A stretch of 27,679 nucleotides of DNA, from positions 1 through 27,679 of the IMG/VR virus record IMGVR_UViG_3300037847_002959; one strand, given 5' to 3'. Positions 1-5,813 of this stretch are shown here, in pieces (positions within the stretch are counted from its first letter, which is position 1; each line of letters starts with the position of its first letter). Under the pieces are notes generated by a model. That model was not told where the DNA came from. It saw only the letters and a list, made by a program, of their open reading frames with translations, and did not search any database. This DNA is from a virus. The position numbers and the translations under genes were made by a program.

Positions 1-69
1 AGTGATAACTGCGCTGATAAATATAGATAAAAATATTATTTTTTTCATAATTTTATTTAGTGTATTCAT
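1..69 (-). CDS. Partial ORF with signal-peptide-like N-terminus
   Basis: An ATG at 69-67 opens a frame that stays open to the left edge (23 codons). A second in-frame ATG at 48-46 gives MKKIIFLSIFISAVIT, two lysines followed by a hydrophobic run, which looks like a secretion signal or membrane anchor. The 48 start lies 4 nt after the stop of the upstream nuclease gene; the 69 start overlaps its end. No Shine-Dalgarno is visible, as for most genes of this early block. The product cannot be named because the rest is outside the window. It is probably the next member of the recombination/early operon and could be a lipoprotein or small secreted protein. Confidence 0.4.
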   Translation of the reverse strand, partial: MNTLNKIMKKIIFLSIFISAVIT

Positions 70-535
70 TGTGTTTTATTGTGTCTGTTTGTAGTTTACA
101 AGGGCGTACAATAGATGTTTTGGCATACGATTTAATAGTATTAATGGGTATCAAGTATGCCTTTTTTGGGTGTATGTCACCCTTGCCTGTGAACTTTCTA
201 AGTGGTGGATTACGCTCAATAATTAAATCTTTTAAGCTCGATGGAGTTATGAATATAAACTCAGTTTTAGTATCAAAGATCCACCAATCTGCTGTTGTAG
301 ACATTAAACCGGATCGCTTGCCATACATCTCAATTTCGACAACCAAGTTGCCGGAATAATGAGCCTTCCAATCTTGCTTAACCTCATATCCTTGCTTGGT
401 ATTAGCTAAGAAGAAATCAAAGCCAGAGAACTTGCCTGGTATGGGTATAGGCTTATGCCCTTTCGATTGGAAGAACTCGATTAATTCGGCCTCACGCAGC
501 TTGCCAACACTAAGACTCGTGTCGAACTCGGTCAT
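53..535 (-). CDS. PD-(D/E)XK nuclease-like protein (160 aa)
   Basis: The N-terminal half carries a PD-(D/E)XK nuclease signature: GFD at residues 38-40, then EVK at 51-53 on the next strand, then a beta-strand NLVVEIE at 63-69 and an SGL..T.ADWW segment at 75-85. D40, E51 and K53 would be the metal-binding/catalytic residues. Such small phage nucleases resemble Holliday-junction or restriction-type endonucleases; the substrate cannot be told from sequence. The start overlaps the preceding stop by ATGA (532-535), implying coupled translation with the 248-residue unknown. It is one of three PD-(D/E)XK proteins in this operon. The fold call is fairly secure and the exact role is inferred. Confidence 0.65.
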   Translation of the reverse strand: MTEFDTSLSVGKLREAELIEFFQSKGHKPIPIPGKFSGFDFFLANTKQGYEVKQDWKAHYSGNLVVEIEMYGKRSGLMSTTADWWIFDTKTEFIFITPSSLKDLIIERNPPLRKFTGKGDIHPKKAYLIPINTIKSYAKTSIVRPCKLQTDTIKHNEYTK

Positions 536-1278
536 GCCTCAGATATTGCAGATCCAACTGCAAGTGCTTGGAAGAATGCAGTTGTTGCTTTCGTTGGCAC
601 TATACCACGCACACGCTTTAATCGTTCTTTCTTCTCTTTAAGTGCAAGTTCGTTTTTAATATCACGCCAATACTTTAGTCGATAATAAGTATCTCTTTTG
701 CGATCTTCTATTGCTTCTTTCTCAGCAAATATCTGCTTCTTAATATCACGACAATGATCTAGTACTGTATGATACGCCCTTGATACATGGTTGTTATAAC
801 ATCTTTCATTCCATCTGTTAAAGTAAGGCATGCCTTTATAGTGCTTCATTTTATATATTGTGCGAAATGTGTTTGATTTTCCTATCTGCTGAAACGTAAC
901 GCTAACTCTGTAGTAACCTGGTTTTTTAATTACCCACGCATTATGACGTATTGCTCCATGATCTGCGTATGGACTTGAAAGTGGGTCACTAACCCACACT
1001 TCAATACAATTAAATGGATAATCATCTTTCTCCCATAATGTGTTTTTGAAATGACGATCTATATCCTCTTGAGTAATGTAAACCAAAGGATCATAACAAT
1101 ATTTTTGCCAATTATCCTCTTCTCTTAATATATATCTCAAGCCTTCCATTTCGTGATCTTTAAGACAACCATTGTGCAATCGGTAAACAAAGCCATAAAA
1201 CTTAATATCTTTTTTAAAAAAGCCTGTCCTGTGCCAATGCTTCCATTTGCTTTTTTTCCTATTAGCCTTTGACCTCAT
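532..1278 (-). CDS. Hypothetical protein (248 aa), basic and aromatic-rich
   Basis: I do not recognise this protein. It begins with a strongly basic stretch (MRSKANRKKSKWKHWHRTGFF), is unusually rich in Trp, Tyr, His and Lys, and has a charged helical segment at about residues 180-230 (many K, R, E; likely coiled coil). The last 25 residues are alanine-rich. The composition suggests nucleic-acid binding, which is inference only. It overlaps both neighbours by ATGA (532-535 and 1275-1278), so it belongs firmly to the recombination operon between the Hjc-like resolvase side and the second nuclease. No Cys cluster or enzymatic motif was seen. Confidence 0.6.
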   Translation of the reverse strand: MRSKANRKKSKWKHWHRTGFFKKDIKFYGFVYRLHNGCLKDHEMEGLRYILREEDNWQKYCYDPLVYITQEDIDRHFKNTLWEKDDYPFNCIEVWVSDPLSSPYADHGAIRHNAWVIKKPGYYRVSVTFQQIGKSNTFRTIYKMKHYKGMPYFNRWNERCYNNHVSRAYHTVLDHCRDIKKQIFAEKEAIEDRKRDTYYRLKYWRDIKNELALKEKKERLKRVRGIVPTKATTAFFQALAVGSAISEA

Positions 1279-1850
1279 ACCTGAGTAAGTAACTGCTTGA
1301 GTTCTGCTCTAGTTATTTCTGTATTCTTACGAAATATAATCTTACCCTTCTGTACATAATAAGGTAGCTCTTGTGGTTTTAAATCTTCCCTTAGTTTGCT
1401 ATCTTCAATGTATGCTTTCTGCTCTCTAAGTGTACGCATATTACCATCACCACATAACTGCATGGTCTGCTCAGCACTTGCATCAAGTATGCTCACCTCC
1501 AGCACATCTCCACCTGCAATTAGTAATTTAAACTTCTCTCCTTCAAACACACGATTCTGCAAGCTATAGGGTAGACGCTTTACAATGTTTGTTTTTTTCG
1601 CATCTGACATACCACCAAGAATAAGTTTTGGATGTACCCATTTTCTCCCAATAGCTTCAAATTGTTTCCAAGCTTTTGCAGGTACAATATCACTAAACTC
1701 AAGTTGCATTTTATCTGCATACTCTGGATCTTGGTCTATTGCTTTTACATATATTTCTCCGGCTTTAACGAATCCATTAATGCCATTTGTAATCGCATCT
1801 TTAAATTCGCTAATTATTTCATCATAGGTTTTTGTTAATTCTGTTATCAT
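1275..1850 (-). CDS. Hypothetical protein (191 aa)
   Basis: An uncharacterised soluble protein with an acidic helical N-terminus (residues 1-60), a WKQFEAIGRKWVHPKLILGG segment near 61-80 and a LREQKAYIEDSKLREDLKP helix near 140-160. It starts 11 nt downstream of the resolvase stop and overlaps the next gene by ATGA. The ATG start has no Shine-Dalgarno. The N-terminal half resembles small phage proteins of replication/recombination blocks in general character, but I cannot assign a family. Gene reality is supported by operon position and by balanced amino-acid composition. Confidence 0.6.
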   Translation of the reverse strand: MITELTKTYDEIISEFKDAITNGINGFVKAGEIYVKAIDQDPEYADKMQLEFSDIVPAKAWKQFEAIGRKWVHPKLILGGMSDAKKTNIVKRLPYSLQNRVFEGEKFKLLIAGGDVLEVSILDASAEQTMQLCGDGNMRTLREQKAYIEDSKLREDLKPQELPYYVQKGKIIFRKNTEITRAELKQLLTQV

Positions 1851-1860
1851 TTTAAGTTAA

Positions 1861-2190
1861 TTACGAAGTCCATGACTTCTCGTTTAATAATTTAATTAGG
1901 TCTTCTAGTTTGCATGTGAACATGCTTTCAGAGTTATTCTTTCTGTGAATCACGCATGGTGGTTTATCACCTGCATCTCTGATACTCTGTGTCATTGCTG
2001 CATAGAGGTTCAATGCTTGTACATGCTTAGCTTCGATATGAAATGGAAAGTCACTCACCACATCCGGGGAATCCGATCCACCAGAAAACTGTTGTCCTCT
2101 GCGTGAATCAGGAAACCCATTCTCGGATAGGTATCTAGCTATTTCTCTTTCGTATCTTGCACCTTTGGATCTACTGTTGATCTTGCCCAT
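1861..2190 (-). CDS. Hjc/RusA-type Holliday junction resolvase-like nuclease
   Basis: This 109-residue protein matches the compact phage Hjc-like resolvase pattern: NSRSKGARYEREIARYL at residues 5-21 (first acidic residue E14 or E16), RRGQQFSGG.DSPDVV at 30-45 with D43, and HIEAK at 51-55 giving the E53-x-K55 pair. A basic R-x-x-N segment follows (IHRKN). The family cuts four-way DNA junctions, here probably for recombination intermediates or for clearing branched DNA before packaging. It overlaps the upstream small ORF by 20 nt and is followed by the 191-residue unknown. Length is typical of the family and all visible catalytic positions are present. Confidence 0.82.
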   Translation of the reverse strand: MGKINSRSKGARYEREIARYLSENGFPDSRRGQQFSGGSDSPDVVSDFPFHIEAKHVQALNLYAAMTQSIRDAGDKPPCVIHRKNNSESMFTCKLEDLIKLLNEKSWTS

Positions 2191-2380
2191 CGCAACAGTC
2201 TTCCTTGATGCAAATATTTAACTCATCACCATAATCAATAGGTTCATTTCCTTGTAAGGTAAAAACTAACTGCTTCATTGCTTCTAACAATACAGCAACT
2301 CCACCATCATAATTTTCACTTTTTATTAATGCATCAGCATACCTCAAAACCTTATCTACATTTTCTAGTCGATTAGCCAT
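2171..2380 (-). CDS. Small hypothetical protein (69 aa)
   Basis: Two predicted helices (residues 3-20 and 26-44, NVDKVLRYADALIKSEN and GGVAVLLEAMKQLVF) are followed by an acidic tail with a CIKEDCC cysteine cluster near the C-terminus. No family is recognised. It overlaps the upstream DNA-binding ORF by 16 nt and the downstream resolvase by 20 nt; these out-of-frame overlaps are typical of this operon and support a real gene. The helical part could be a dimerisation or adaptor domain, and the cysteines could bind metal, but neither can be shown. Confidence 0.55.
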   Translation of the reverse strand: MANRLENVDKVLRYADALIKSENYDGGVAVLLEAMKQLVFTLQGNEPIDYGDELNICIKEDCCDGQDQQ

Positions 2381-2601
2381 TCTTCTGAACTCCTTCCTTC
2401 AGTTTTTAACCACTTATTTATTTCCCTTTTATCCCATGCAAATCCACGTCCACCTCGACCATTCGCGCCATCGATTATGTAACACGTCAATCCTTCGTCT
2501 TCGTGGAATTGATCCAACGAGGTTTGCGATTTGAAACCAAGTATTTTAAGTGCCTTTTTACTGGTAATAAGATACTTCTTTGCTCCTTGATTCCTGCCCA
2601 T
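2365..2601 (-). CDS. Small winged-helix/excisionase-like DNA-binding protein (78 aa)
   Basis: I choose the ATG at 2601, which overlaps the exonuclease stop as TAATG; a longer version starting at 2628 would intrude into that gene. The sequence YLITSKKALKILGFKSQTSLDQF, followed by a basic/glycine loop (GANGRGGRGFAWDK) and REINKWL, has the layout of MerR/AlpA/excisionase-type winged helices: helix-turn-helix, a wing, then the helix around INKWL. It could be a directionality factor for the integrase or a transcription regulator. Its place inside the recombination operon fits either. The fold is inferred by eye only. Confidence 0.6.
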   Translation of the reverse strand: MGRNQGAKKYLITSKKALKILGFKSQTSLDQFHEDEGLTCYIIDGANGRGGRGFAWDKREINKWLKTEGRSSEEWLID

Positions 2602-3578
2602 TATGCAGCCTTTCCTGTGTTCTCCCAACGCAATGCGTTGGAAAATTCATACATACTAACAGTTTGTCTGTTACGGATCTTACGTAGCTCTAGATCATGT
2701 TTCTTAATGATCGTATAGCAATAGCTTCTTGACACACCAAACTTTCGACTCAACGCAGAAATTGACAGTCTATTTTCTGTGTAAGGAGTACCAAGATTTA
2801 ATGTTTTAATATCATCACCATAACCAGGCCAAGTATCTGTTTTTAAGCACTCACCATATAAGCGTATAGCATCAATAACATTAGGCACTTCTCGCTCAAT
2901 GTCATTGTTGTCCAATGTATAGCAAGATGTCAAGTAAGGTGGACTCTTTTCCACGCATAAAAAAACGAAGTCCTTGGGTTTCTCACCCATCTGCCTAAGT
3001 GCAGTCATGTACCACGCTGCTTGGAAAAGGTATCCATACTGCCTAACAGATTTGGCAAACCCATGCTCACTACCATCTTGGGTGGTCTTTAAATCAAGCA
3101 CCATACCTGTCCTGGTATTATACAAGTCAGGTCTAACTTTGCACGCTACACCCTCAAACTCGAAGAACCCGGTATGCTCAATCTTAGAATCAGCATTATA
3201 TAAAAGCTCTTTAAGTAAAGGATGATCGCTAACAGATGCTATTACTTCCTTGTTGTTACAGTAGTCACCATATGGCACAAAAGTTGTGCCAGGATTGTCT
3301 GCTTCCATTTGAGCAAACGATTCCTTGTACGCATTTGTGCGTGGTGAGTTACCATCTATTTCTAATGGTTTGCATTGAAACTCTTTATCGAGTTTGTGTG
3401 GCTCAAGCGCACCACTATGAATCATACTTCCGTTGATCAATGCTGGTGTACTTTCACTTGGTTTTCCCATCTCATACCTCACCCGCTCCGGGCAGGTAGT
3501 GCGCATTTTTTGTGCAACACTCCTTCCTAGCGCAGAATCTGCATGGTACGCTTCGTTGCTTATACCACCCCTAAGCAT
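2601..3578 (-). CDS. RecE/YqaJ-type PD-(D/E)XK exonuclease with C-terminal HTH
   Basis: The first 260 residues (numbered from the ATG at 3578) look like a phage recombination exonuclease: INGSMIHSGALEP with H54, VRPDLYN with D151, VLDLKTT with D162 and K164, then QYGYLFQAAWYM with Q180 and Y183, and a WPGYGDDIKTLNL ending usual for RecE-type nucleases. Such enzymes resect double-stranded DNA so a partner can anneal single strands. The preceding gene encodes a probable ssDNA-binding protein. Residues about 270-315 add a domain with a helix-turn-helix appearance (LSISALSRKFGVSRSYCYTI), which is unusual. A TTG at 3581 is an alternative start; the ATG at 3578 forms a TGATG junction with the upstream stop. 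Confidence 0.83.
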   Translation of the reverse strand: MLRGGISNEAYHADSALGRSVAQKMRTTCPERVRYEMGKPSESTPALINGSMIHSGALEPHKLDKEFQCKPLEIDGNSPRTNAYKESFAQMEADNPGTTFVPYGDYCNNKEVIASVSDHPLLKELLYNADSKIEHTGFFEFEGVACKVRPDLYNTRTGMVLDLKTTQDGSEHGFAKSVRQYGYLFQAAWYMTALRQMGEKPKDFVFLCVEKSPPYLTSCYTLDNNDIEREVPNVIDAIRLYGECLKTDTWPGYGDDIKTLNLGTPYTENRLSISALSRKFGVSRSYCYTIIKKHDLELRKIRNRQTVSMYEFSNALRWENTGKAA

Positions 3579-4156
3579 CAAAATGGTTCTCCATCTTCAT
3601 CACCTTCAGCAGCAGGTGGTTCAAACTCTGCAAATGGATCTTCACCTTTGAACAATGCTGGGAGGTTAATCCTTTTCAGTTCTGCCTTTGCAATAGCTCT
3701 CAAATCCTCATCCATCTTTTTGATTGGCTTTGGATTCATGGCATAGGTGGTATCCAATCCCTCACCATTTCGTACAACGCTGATATCATACTTCCGGCAG
3801 TCACCCCAATCCTCATCGTTGGCAAGTTGAAGTAACTCTGCTTGCAGTTTGGTCTGCGTCATCTCTAGGATCTGAACTTTACTTTCGTTGTAGTTATACA
3901 CGACAAATGCATAAAAACTACGTGGTTTATCCTCGAATGTTTGTGGTGCTTCTTCACCTTCTGCCCAACGAATTGGACGCTTTTTACCATCCTCGACTGT
4001 CCAGCCTAATGTGCCACATATGAATCCAGGCGTTGGCTTATCGTCACTACTTCCGATTATTCGGAACTTGTTCTCTCCTTGTTGGAAACGCATGTAGTTT
4101 CCACTTCCACCACCACCTTCTGATGGTGCTTTTATATTATTTGGTAAGAATGCCAT
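3578..4156 (-). CDS. ssDNA-binding protein-like (192 aa)
   Basis: The N-terminus MAFLPNNIKAPSEGGG...YMRFQQGENKFRI, the aromatic-rich core (GWTVEDGKKRPIRW, SFYAFVVYNYNESKVQILEMTQ) and the strongly acidic C-terminal tail (from about residue 172: EDPFAEFEPP...EGDEDGEPF) match the general plan of phage single-stranded-DNA-binding proteins. In those, an OB-like core binds DNA and the acidic tail recruits partners. It would protect ssDNA made by the exonuclease encoded next (TGATG overlap at 3578). It is the first gene of the leftward recombination operon. Its leader is A-rich without a Shine-Dalgarno and contains the direct repeat described separately. Family assignment is by resemblance, not proven. 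Confidence 0.72.
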   Translation of the reverse strand: MAFLPNNIKAPSEGGGGSGNYMRFQQGENKFRIIGSSDDKPTPGFICGTLGWTVEDGKKRPIRWAEGEEAPQTFEDKPRSFYAFVVYNYNESKVQILEMTQTKLQAELLQLANDEDWGDCRKYDISVVRNGEGLDTTYAMNPKPIKKMDEDLRAIAKAELKRINLPALFKGEDPFAEFEPPAAEGDEDGEPF

Positions 4157-4175
4157 AATATTATTATTTTTGTTT

Positions 4176-4208
4176 TTATTGTATTTTGTTGTTGCTTATT
4201 GTATTTTG
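4176..4208. repeat. 13-bp direct repeat in the divergent control region
   Basis: TTATTGTATTTTG occurs exactly at 4176-4188 and again at 4196-4208, start-to-start distance 20 bp, about two helical turns. It lies between the leftward ssDNA-binding gene (start 4156) and the rightward ribbon-helix-helix gene (start 4227). On the minus strand each copy contains TACAAT, a one-mismatch -10 hexamer. Ribbon-helix-helix repressors commonly bind tandem sites in their own promoter, so this is a plausible operator; that role is inference. Confidence 0.55.
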
Positions 4209-4226
4209 ACATGATTTTAGTATGCC

Positions 4227-4427
4227 ATGACAAAACGTGAAAATCTAACTAAACCCGTATCACTTCGGTTATCTGCTGAAGTAAGAAAAACTATCCGTAA
4301 CCTTTCGGACGAAACAGGACTTATGCAGGCTCAACTCTATGATTTGGTTCTTCGTGCTGGCTGCAAAGCTATCGCTGAAAATGACAATCAGTTTTCCATG
4401 CCACTAAAGTTTCAGATGAAGAAGTAA
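4227..4427 (+). CDS. Ribbon-helix-helix (Arc/CopG-type) regulator (66 aa)
   Basis: KPVSLRLSAEVRKTIRNL followed by a second helix (MQAQLYDLVLRAGCKAIAE) is the classic ribbon-helix-helix pattern: the beta-strand around VSLRL at residues 11-15 contacts DNA and the two helices dimerise. Length (66 aa) fits the family. It is the only plus-strand gene in the window and is divergent from the recombination operon, so it probably represses that operon and itself, using the 13-bp direct repeats just upstream. It might be part of the lysogeny decision or an antidote-like regulator, but no toxin is seen. Its 3' end overlaps a converging minus-strand ORF by 59 nt. Confidence 0.75.
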   Translation: MTKRENLTKPVSLRLSAEVRKTIRNLSDETGLMQAQLYDLVLRAGCKAIAENDNQFSMPLKFQMKK

Positions 4428-4539
4428 GTACTTCTATCAAGTCCTCTATTCTAACTATGCCTGGACGATCAGCATAAACCTCTACTGTGCCATCACCCAT
4501 TTTCTTTAATTCAATACCATTTATAACAGTTGTATTCAT
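4369..4539 (-). CDS. Small hypothetical protein (56 aa) converging on the RHH gene
   Basis: Reading the minus strand from the ATG at 4539 gives a 56-codon frame beginning MNTTVINGIELKKMGDGTVEVY and continuing with RPGIVRIEDLIEVL. The first 45 residues have a natural beta-alpha composition. The frame ends at a TAG inside the RHH gene, so the two genes overlap tail-to-tail by 59 nt. It lies 54 nt after the integrase stop, downstream in the same direction. No Shine-Dalgarno; the leader reads AACAACTACAA. No family is recognised. Without this gene the 4428-4593 stretch would be empty, but the call rests on composition only. Confidence 0.45.
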   Translation of the reverse strand: MNTTVINGIELKKMGDGTVEVYADRPGIVRIEDLIEVLTSSSETLVAWKTDCHFQR

Positions 4540-4593
4540 TTGTAGTTGTTAATTTTGTTTTTTTTTATTGTTTTGGGCAATTAAGTTAAAGTG

Positions 4594-5598
4594 CTACCCT
4601 ACTTGTGTAGCTCGTATTGTAGGCAGACCACTATAAATTTGATCGGTGATCTTTGTATCTGCGTGACCAAGTGCTTTACTGGCACTATATATATCATTAC
4701 TACGCATGATTCGGTGGCCACAGTACTTGCGGAGTAGGTGTACTGACCTGCGACTTTGCACTCCACATTCCTCTTTGAGGAATACAGGGAAGTGTCTTTT
4801 TAAGACATTCTCTGGGCATGAGAGAATCAAGTCTTCAAAGTCGCGCATTTCCATAATTCTATTCCAATAATGTGGATCGCATGGTCGATCTTGAAACTCA
4901 CCGCCACTCTTAGGTTCATGAATCCTAATGCATTTATTGCCATCAAGATCCTCATAAAGATCACTCCACTTCGCTCGCCTCATTTCGCAGTTACGCAAGC
5001 CAAGTCCATAAGCCAACAAGTATGCTTTATAGAAATTAATGTTTTGGAACTTTTGCTCCTCACATTTTTCTATTATCTTATTGATTTCAGTCGTTGGAAT
5101 AAATTTTTGTGGTGGTACACTTTTTACCCTACAATTAGTCCAATGAGACAAGTGGCAAGTCTCAATGCCTTGCTCATCATACCAATCTATCATGTTCTTT
5201 GAGAATAAACTTTTGGCAACATGTAACCTAGACCACCCTTGTGGGTTAGTCTGTAAGTAGTGCTTAGGTATCACCAATCCTGTCTTGGGATGCCTACCAC
5301 CAAGATAGCGTGTATCCTGGTCTTCTGTTATACCTAGATACTTTAAAACATATCTAAAGCTAGATATGCAACTCCTCTTGGAGTTCCATGTAGGAACTCT
5401 AAAAAGAGTACTTTCACATGACTTATATGCGAATATAAGTTCACTTATCGTTATCGTCCTCTTGGGCTTAGGGACGAAATTAAGAGTAACATTTTCAGTC
5501 ATAATGGGGTTATTTATGTTTACTCTGTTGTTTAAATCTCTTGCGTTTGTATGTAAAGCTATTTTTTCAATTCCATGAATTGACTGTTTTTTTTCCAT
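4594..5598 (-). CDS. int: Tyrosine recombinase / phage integrase (334 aa)
   Basis: All core tyrosine-recombinase residues can be seen: R202 in YGLGLRNCEMRRA, K230 in EPKSGG, H287-x-x-R290 in VHLLRKYCGHR, H312 in ALGHADTKIT and the nucleophile Y322 in IYSGL. Residues about 46-160 form the core-binding domain and the first 45 residues an N-terminal arm region. The enzyme would insert phage DNA into the host chromosome by attP x attB exchange, or resolve multimers. It follows the late-operon terminator and a candidate promoter of its own, so it is separately expressed. A candidate excisionase-like gene sits at 2365-2601. The catalytic set is intact, hence likely active. Confidence 0.93.
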   Translation of the reverse strand: MEKKQSIHGIEKIALHTNARDLNNRVNINNPIMTENVTLNFVPKPKRTITISELIFAYKSCESTLFRVPTWNSKRSCISSFRYVLKYLGITEDQDTRYLGGRHPKTGLVIPKHYLQTNPQGWSRLHVAKSLFSKNMIDWYDEQGIETCHLSHWTNCRVKSVPPQKFIPTTEINKIIEKCEEQKFQNINFYKAYLLAYGLGLRNCEMRRAKWSDLYEDLDGNKCIRIHEPKSGGEFQDRPCDPHYWNRIMEMRDFEDLILSCPENVLKRHFPVFLKEECGVQSRRSVHLLRKYCGHRIMRSNDIYSASKALGHADTKITDQIYSGLPTIRATQVG

Positions 5599-5675
5599 AT
5601 TTTATCTGTGTGTAGTTCTTTAGGTTGTTATAACAGCAAATAATAAAGATGTGTATATTCGCTCGTTAAAAACAC

Positions 5676-5703
5676 ATAATGCCTTTCTTGAATTGTGAGT
5701 CAA
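5676..5703 (-). promoter_or_regulatory. Candidate sigma70-like promoter for the integrase
   Basis: On the minus strand TTGACT (5703-5698) and CATTAT (5681-5676) are separated by 16 bp, matching the consensus at 5/6 and 4/6 positions. It lies after the late terminator and about 80 bp before the integrase ATG at 5598. A GTTATAAC palindrome and an AACTACA motif lie between it and the start. Inferred by eye. Confidence 0.4.
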
Positions 5704-5741
5704 GCATTAATCAAAAAAAAATTTAACTTTTTCGATTGCAC

Positions 5742-5769
5742 AAAAAAAGCCACCCTTGCAGGTGGCTTT
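5742..5769 (-). terminator. Intrinsic terminator of the late operon
   Basis: On the minus strand AAAGCCACC and GGTGGCTTT (arms 5769-5761 and 5754-5746) pair perfectly around the 6-nt loop TGCAAG and run into a T7 tract (5748-5742). It starts 45 nt after the stop of the 1187-residue gene, marking the end of the leftward structural transcription unit. The rest of 5599-5813 holds only the integrase promoter and leader. Confidence 0.85.
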
Positions 5770-5813
5770 AAGTTTTAACTACGAGAGATTACTACAACTC
5801 TCATGCAAAAAAG

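Noticed and set aside
4206-4211. Perfect TTGACA resembling a -35 box for the RHH gene
   Set aside because: A -10 element at normal spacing would fall inside the gene after the ATG, so it is unlikely to be the promoter for that start.
4420-4435. Palindrome AGAAGTA-AG-TACTTCT at the end of the RHH gene considered as terminator
   Set aside because: Loop of only two bases and no T-run; not a usable intrinsic terminator.
5783-5802. GAGAG...CTCTC hairpin after the 1187-residue gene considered as tRNA remnant or attP core
   Set aside because: Five-base arms only, no cloverleaf features and no way to test identity with a host site.
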